From: Anaspis maculata
Lineage: Eukaryota; Arthropoda; Insecta; Coleoptera; Scraptiidae
Direction of reading: 5' to 3'
DNA: 64,000 bases
Assembly (NCBI GenBank): GCA_949128115.1
Contig: OX421966.1
Span: 56,107,416-56,171,415, forward strand
Shown: one piece after another, positions 57,675 through 64,000 of the stretch
Layout: each line of letters starts with the position of its first letter
How positions within the stretch are numbered: position 1 is the first letter of the stretch
Program-made: the position numbers and the translations under genes
Notes under the pieces: model-generated
What the model was told of the DNA's origin: nothing
Database searches by the model: none
Seen by the model: the letters and a program-made list of their open reading frames with translations, nothing else

Positions 57675-58832
57675 TCGTTACCATTGTTACTCAATAAATA
57701 CGATCTAATGCAATCTCGAGTGTCTTTTAATACACCCATTAATATGGATAAAAAAATATTGCCCATTGGCCACCCTTGGGGACATCAGCTATCTATCATA
57801 AAAAAGTTCTAAGGCTCTAGCTTTATTCCTCGAAGAGGAGTACAACTTCTTAATTTCTACACGGACAGACAGACAGATAGACGGACAGACTGACAAACCG
57901 GCCATATAAGCGTCATTTTCTTAGGAAAAGCTCCTATGAACATGGGTCCGGAAACGCTTCATAAGGGAGCTACAGGCCCCTAAAGGTGGGACCCTGAAAA
58001 GGGTTCTTTATTCAATATTTCCGAAACCGTTCAAGGAAAATCGATCAAACTTGACACGTTTAATAACCTTCTTATGCCTAACAAAATTTGAATGCCTAAA
58101 AAGAATGAAGTTGCTTTGAAATATGTTTTCTCTTCCTTGAGTATCGTAATTGAAAATTAGCATTTCTGGTCACGTTTTCATTCATTCAAACTCAAATATC
58201 TCGTGAACGGTGCGTCTATCGAGGTTGAGCAAAGAGACCTTTTTTGGGTAGAAAACTCCAATATTCCATAATTTTTTGTTAAATTTAGAAACAATTTACA
58301 TTAAAAAAAAGTTAGGGTTATTTTTACCCCACACCTCGGCCTAACCCACCCTTGGTAAATTATTGTGGAATTAATTTTGCCTTATTTTGTTGGGCATAAG
58401 AAGGTTAGTAGATATGTCAAGTTTGATCTATTTCTCTTGAACGGTTTCGGATATATTGAATAAAAACCATCTTCTAGGTCCCACTTTTAGGGGCCTGTAG
58501 GTCCCTTAGGAAGCGTTTCCGGACCCATATTCATAATAACTTTTTTTTCTTGTTTTGATGAGAGGAAGTTGCCATAGAACGTTGTCGGTCGAGTTGTCGG
58601 TATATTTTCGGGACACCTGTATCGAGCCCTGTATACAAATAAAATATGAGCAAGCGTCTGTAAGCATACGCTTCCGTCAAAATGACGTAGAATTTGGATG
58701 AAAGCATTTCGCATTAGCACTGATTCATGTGGGGAAAGTGGCGGTTGTCAAGGTACTCTATTTCGCGCCATCTCCCTCTAAGGTCACCTCCTCGTGACGT
58801 CATGTCATGTGACGATACCCTATTGGATCTAG

Positions 58833-61102
58833 ATGGGCACTAGGAGGACGTCAAGGTCCAGTAAACGCACACATGATGGTAACGTGGCTTTGAATCATCG
58901 GCGGGCCGGTTGATGTAACGTTTTACATTGAATTTTCACGAGTTAATAATTGCAACATTTTGATTGTTGCAACAAGCTGAACGGGATTGACGCCAGTTTT
59001 TAATGGGAAGTGGCCTACCACCATTGCCAAGCCCTAACAGGTGAAATGGGTAAGTTTATTGAGAATGGACTTGATCACACCGTATACAAACTACAAAGGC
59101 AAAGGAACGAAAACGAAAGTTTCGAGCTCTCACTTCTCTGGTTCGACATCGCGATAACGTCATAACGTCACTTGTCGAAGCCAGGAAGCAGGCGGTAAAG
59201 CGGAAGGTAGTTCACAATGCCAAACGTGCAATTTTTCCCAGCCAGCTTGACGCGAACGGCAAAAATATTTCGCCCTTAGATCGAAAGGGGACGATACAAT
59301 AATCCGTCATCATAAAATAGAATTTGCGTAGGTGTACCTGCTGAGATGACTATCCCTGACCTTTCAGTCTGTTCAGTCGACCGTGTCGCCATTCTCCTGC
59401 TGCCCACGTCGTTCAACCACCCCCGCACTCGACCCCCAGTTGTGCTCTTTGAAATACATCTGTCTCCACATGCTTGCCTTCCACCCTTCCACCATGCTTT
59501 CACTTATCTACTTCCCTATGCCTACCCCTATTTGTATTATATGGTCTTGATGAGCTTCCGGAGGTGTGCATGCATCAACAGGTGAACAGAGCAGCCCTCC
59601 CGAGTCGCTTTCTGGGTTAAAAATACATGAGGCCTGTCCTGGAACGAGTGCATAAGGAGGGAAAATCCCGGAAAACCTTCACAAGCACATAAAGGGTGAG
59701 AAAGTAACCAGAAAGGAGTCAGGGCGGAGGGGATAGGGGGGCTACTTACTTGCATCGTGAAAGTGGAGCGCCGAGCAGTCAGCAATTTCCCTTAAGTATT
59801 TATTTTTCTCATCCCATCTGCTTCGCGTATAGCCCGTACACTATAGCGTGTAGCCGCACAGAGAGCACGTTTTGTCTTGTTTTGCGTGTGTATGTGATAG
59901 AGAAAATATTTTACAGGGTTAATCAACTGTGATGGCTATTTTCGAGGCTATTTTTAGCCGGTATTTATAAATTTTAGAGGGTGCACAGGATGTGAAAATG
60001 TAAGCGGGGATATAGAGGATACATACACAGACAGGACACGCATTCTTTTGGGGATAAAAAATTCAAAAGAGCCGCTAACGAACCCCATTCACGATAAAAG
60101 CAAAGTTTTCTTTTTGCCGCCGTAGGTATAGAGCATATCAAAAATGCATGGATGAAAGCTGCTTGCAAGTTGCGTGGTTAAGCCTAAGATGTCAGTGTTT
60201 GTGCGTTGTGCTGTTAAAAATCAGGTCAAAAGGTCACACTTTCGAATTGATCCAAAAACTCTAAAATTTAGTTAGCCTCGTTGAATTGAATACGAACTCG
60301 GCCCGCATATGTCAGCGACGTCAATCGTCGCGGCAACTTGATAATGCATGGGCTTTTTCGCGCGCTTAAAATCGTAAATCTGAGCCTCGATCTGAGCTGT
60401 ATAAAAGTTGCGGAAAAGTCCCACGGGCTCAGTGAACACTTGCGGGTACACTTTTATGGTGGCGATTCGCTTCACTTGCTTAAAAATAGCGTTTGAATTT
60501 ATAACTTGTCATGCGACTCTGCAAAATTTATGAATTATGACGTTCCTGTCTAAAGCAGTTTAAGGTTGTTTTAAAATTATGTGTCTGCGGGAGGACATTT
60601 GACATTTGGGTTGATAATATCGCGCCTGTTAGATCAAATCGAGCTCTACATCACAGCTATAATCAATTTACGCACGTCTGATTCGATTCGATTTAATAGA
60701 CGCAGTATTTTGTTCGAACCAAAATGTCAATAAGTTTCGTGGCCGCCCGAGATGACAGAGAGACAAAGTTTAAAATAACGTTTGGTTACGATGTCTTGCG
60801 AGTCACATAAGAATTGATAAATTGAGAAGAAACGCACCCTATGAATGTACAAAGCGACAGTCATTACACCTGATGCCAACAGTTCTCAATCAACTTCTGG
60901 GGAACTCTTCTCAGTATAGACTTTCTCATACAGAGGCGGTCAGGAGGCGGTTCCCTTTGCTCGCAGCTCGTGCGCAGGTCTTCCTATAGACCAGTTCGAG
61001 AAATTTCGCACGTTGTAGCCATGTGGGGATGCGACCAGGCATCACGCTGGCCCATTCAAGTTACCCTGCGCCTCGAGCACTTAGGTGTATGAGAAACTCT
61101 AT
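58833..61102. other. No gene seen (2.3 kb)
   Basis: Mixed-composition intergenic DNA with no recognisable domain. A minus-strand frame at 60272-60475 (MKRIATIKVYPQVF) and a plus-strand frame at 59346-59585 are unsupported. This is the least repeat-rich part of the right half and could hold regulatory DNA or non-coding exons. Confidence 0.45.
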
Positions 61103-61588
61103 TGCTACGAACGGCGATCCCGTACATATTGGTAAACACTCGATGTTTCTGGATCTTTCCATGATTAGATCGCGGTGTAGAAGTCTGGAGCGATCTGAAG
61201 GGAGACTTCAATGCTCGATCAAGAAAGATCTGTCCATTTTGGCGGAGGCGCCGCTTCTAACCCGGCAGAATTATACGGGTAACGTGTGTGATTATTCAGG
61301 AATGGTCTAGAAACCGCATATGCCGAGCCACTATGGAATTTGCTGGAAGCAGACAGAAAGTTCGGGAGCACTATTCAGAGGCCTTATATAAGGCATCAGC
61401 CGGCAGCTCGCGGCAGTATTGAATTGGAATGCGAAGTGGTAACAAGTGCGAAACAAGTGAAGTACCTGGGATATAATTCCAAGACATTTGTTGGCGTTAT
61501 ATATTGTGGTAGTATGCAGTAATAAACAGTGTGTGCTATAAAAGATCGTCTCAATTATATTCGAACCCGTACGCGAGATATCGTAACA
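61103..61588 (+). repeat. Gypsy solo LTR, 486 bp, plus orientation
   Basis: It runs from TGCTACGAACGGCGATCC to CGCGAGATATCGTAACA, with a TATATAAGG promoter motif near 61386. The flanks CTAT and GTAT may be a 4-bp target duplication with one mismatch. More diverged than the copy at 42552. Confidence 0.85.
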
Positions 61589-61666
61589 GTATTAATAATG
61601 AGCATGATGCTCATACATCGATATTTTAATGATTGAAAAAGAAATGGGAGTTTCTTCACAGGTATA

Positions 61667-62195
61667 CAGGGTGTTTACAAACTTGGGGTGGAAACATGAA
61701 CAGCGAGAGGGAAATGCTCCGAAAGTGTCAGAAAAAAGTTGAAAAAAAATTAAACCTGAACTTTTGGTAATATGGAGGGTCAAAAGGTGGTCCTTCGCCC
61801 CTTTCTATTTCCGTTATTTTAAAAAAATTTAGTAAACTATCTTCAACAGATCAAAAAGCAAATTTTTGAGGCTTTGTCTTTTGTAATTATGTGTAGTGTA
61901 GGTACACGTCAGAATTTATTGAAAATATGACGGGAACGCGCAAAATCATCATTTTTTCACGTTGCCCATGACGACGTGTTGAAAGTGACGGGTATTATTT
62001 AAGGCTTGTAGATAAATAAAATTACACAACACATTCAAAAGTTTAAAAACATTGCTTTTTGGTTGTTGAAAAGTATTTATATACTAAAATCTTTCGAAAT
62101 AAAGAAAACAGAGGGGGTGAAGGACCACCTTTTAACCCTCCAAATTTTTAGAAATAGAAGTCCTGAATTTTTTTCAACATTTTTCCGATACTTCG
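61667..62195. mobile_element. CAGGGTG-type foldback element (CAAACTTGGG family)
   Basis: It starts CAGGGTGTTTACAAACTTGG after a TA. The sequence 61720-61870 is repeated in inverted form at 62040-62195 (AGGGTCAAAAGGTGGTCCTT against AGGACCACCTTTTAACCCT). Confidence 0.7.
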
Positions 62196-62249
62196 TTGTT
62201 CATTGGCTTATTAGTACAGAAAAAATAGTAAGAAAACCAGCAAAACCTT

Positions 62250-63785
62250 GGAATAAATATGGACGTCATGAAAATTTGATTTTCTGTTCAGAATTTAGTG
62301 CTCTACAACATATCCAAAATCGCCAAAAATCGCACTCGGGGGGTTTTGAGTTATTGGAGGGGGGGTAAAAAATTGCAACTTAAAATGGAGAGGATGAAAC
62401 CTGTCAATCCATTAAAAGCAAATACGTTATAATTCGGCGCATCAGATCCCGCTGATACCATTTTGGCACAAAAAGTGTCGATCATTGATAAAGGGGGGTC
62501 GTGGGGGGGGCGAAGCTCTGCCAAGTGGTTCATTTTGTTTTTCTGGCCATGTAGAACCGATCACGACAAGTTTGGTATCTTTTCCGACTAAATTCAATCT
62601 CCTAAACTCGAATTTGATGTGAAAATTTGGATGAAAACAAGTTTGAACAAGTTAACTTGGGAAAACTTGTTGTTTTTTTGACAATTTTGACGAGTTTTTT
62701 TTTCACTGTTAGAGGTGTTTATCTTTGAAAATATTTCAGGGGCGATTAGATTAAAGTGTATTTCCCATGAGAATCATCCACTCGATGTATAATTTTGTTT
62801 CTCAAGTTCAAAAAATCGATTTGAACTTGAGCCGGCGCGGCGCGTCGTCTACTACTGACCAGAGCACTACAGCATGCACCTTTAAATGAAAACACCTCAA
62901 ACTAATCAAGAAATACTAACTCATCTTTGAAAATTGGAGGATCTGTGCAGAATTAAATTCCCTATAACATAAACAAAATCGCCATGAATCGCACTGCAGG
63001 GTTTTGAGTTATTTAAGAGGAGAGGTAACAGTTCATAGAGTATGAATCTTGCCAAAATGTTATTCTCCTCCTCGAATAACTCAAAATCCTGCATTGCGAT
63101 TCAAGGCGATTTTGTTCATGTTATAGGGAATTCAATTCTGCACAGATCCTCCAATTTTCAAAGATAAGTTGTTGTTTCTTCTATAGTTTGAGGTTTTTTC
63201 AATTCGGAGTGCATGCTGTAGTGTTCTGGTCAGTAGAAGACGACGCGCCGCACCGGCTCAAGCTCAAATCGATTTTTTATACTTGAGAAATAAAACTATA
63301 CATCGAGTGGATGATTTTCGTAAAGAATACACTTCAATTTAATGGTCCCTGAAAATTTTCTGGAAATGAACGCCTCCAACAGTAAAAAAAATCGTCAAAA
63401 CTGTCAAAGAAAAAACAGGTTTTCTCAAGTTAACTTGTTCAAACCTGTTTTCATCCGAATTTACACATCGGATACGAGTTCAGGAGATTGAATTTAGTCG
63501 GAAAAGATACCAAACTTGTCGTGATCGGTTCTACATGACCAGTAAAACAAAATTGACCACCTAGCAGAGCTTCACCCCCCCCCCACAACTCTCCTTCAAC
63601 AATGAACTATAATGTATTTGCATCCAATGGATTGACGGGTTCCATCCCCTCCATTTTTAGCTGCAATTTTTTACCCCCCCCTCCAATAACTCAAAACCCC
63701 CGGGTGCGATTTTTGGCGATTTTGGATATGTTGTATGAACAAAATATCAAATTTTCAGGACGTCCATATTTTTTTCCGAGGTTGA
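62250..63785. repeat. 1.5-kb imperfect palindrome
   Basis: Inverted similarity runs almost throughout, centred near 63015. GTAGAACCGATCACGACAAG (62550) pairs near 63525, AATCGCCAAAAATCGCAC (62319) near 63710, and GACGGCGCGTCGTCTAC-like blocks (62840) near 63240. There are no genes. Confidence 0.87.
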
Positions 63786-63834
63786 AATCTATCTTTCTTG
63801 TACTATATGTGACTAGGATCTTTCTATGGAATTA

Positions 63835-64000
63835 GGACCGAGATACAATCGTCGACATCGGCTTTCCATAGTTTTTCTTGTCCATTAGCTCCGCGCAGAT
63901 CTTGGATTTGAATGTCTTGACACCGTTCTATGCCAAGCCGTTACTTTGTGGGTGTACCACGGGACGTTTCGTGAATTGCTCCGTTCCTCCTGAAGAAAGT
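63835..64000 (-). pseudogene. Ty3/gypsy integrase fragment at the window edge
   Basis: The minus strand reads a core-domain piece, FFRRNGAIHETSR then, after a frameshift, VHPQSNGLA and, after an in-frame TAG where Glu is expected, NGVKTFKSKI. HPxSNGLAE.AV.TFK is the signature around the catalytic Glu of Ty3/gypsy integrases of the K02A2.6/BEL-distinct type. It is defective and runs off the right edge. Confidence 0.7.

Larger units (their letters stand above)
55466..58832. mobile_element. Composite TIR/foldback element, about 3.4 kb, non-autonomous
   Basis: The outer arms match in inverted orientation: GGCGCGAAATAGAGTACCCT at 55501 pairs with its near-complement at about 58753-58772. GCAGACGCTTGCTCAT (55619) pairs near 58650, and CAGGTGTCCCGAAAATACAC (56065) pairs near 58600. 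Inside are a nested palindrome, a 118-bp minisatellite, interleaved inverted repeats, and a further inverted pair at 57955-58530 (AACCTTCTTATGCC against GGCATAAGAAGGTT). No transposase is found. Confidence 0.75.

Noticed and set aside
60272..60475. Minus-strand frame MKRIATIKVYPQVF... as a host exon
   Set aside because: No recognised domain and no convincing splice sites around it.

Overview
The window is eukaryotic, and almost certainly from an insect. It has spliced genes with GT..AG introns, a GatC/PolG2 gene pair of the kind known as bicistronic in Drosophila, a copia element primed by a half-tRNA, Ty3/gypsy LTRs, a LINE, a tRNA-derived SINE and many small TIR elements. The frequent TACCTACCTA-type runs are seen in several insect groups. 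A hemipteran such as a scale insect or mealybug is a guess, not a demonstration. Genes are sparse and most of the DNA is mobile-element sequence, much of it nested.

Left part (1-13.7 kb): the minus strand carries mitochondrial GatC followed by the first exon of the mitochondrial DNA polymerase gamma accessory subunit (PolG2). Their frames overlap by 8 nt, and PolG2 continues beyond its first exon. From 3.7 to 13.7 kb lie two broken Ty3/gypsy elements on the minus strand. A young copia element with identical 251-bp LTRs and a 5-bp target duplication sits in the integrase of the first. The copia element has lost its integrase core and carries a piece of a UDP-galactose 4-epimerase (GALE) gene in place of the RT active site and most of RNase H.

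Middle (13.7-44.1 kb): no gene is seen up to 26.7 kb, only TIR elements, a 2-kb palindrome and gypsy solo LTRs, one of them carrying a MITE with a (CCA)n core. A tandem segmental duplication follows (about 25.6-31.5 and 34.7-44.1 kb). Each unit carries one intact, single-coding-exon gene for a protein of about 1,100 residues that I do not recognise. The second unit has gained a 1.06-kb foldback upstream of the gene, a TTAA-flanked MITE in the 5'-UTR intron, and a hAT element downstream that itself contains another hAT MITE and a gypsy solo LTR.

Right part (44.1-64 kb): an intact-looking LINE (ORF1 and ORF2) lies between two nearly identical 1.57-kb direct repeats, as if it had made a giant target-site duplication. 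ORF2 has no ATG ahead of its endonuclease domain, and ORF1 ends on a canonical -1 slippery heptamer, so frameshifting is the likely route to ORF2. Further right are a SINE, a gag relic, a 3.4-kb composite TIR element with a 118-bp minisatellite and interleaved inverted repeats, a solo LTR, a 1.5-kb palindrome and the edge of another Ty3/gypsy integrase.

The clear host genes are therefore gatC, PolG2 (partial) and the two tandem paralogs. The strongest leads are the paralog pair, the LINE with its long flanking repeats and frameshift site, and the epimerase fragment carried by copia.
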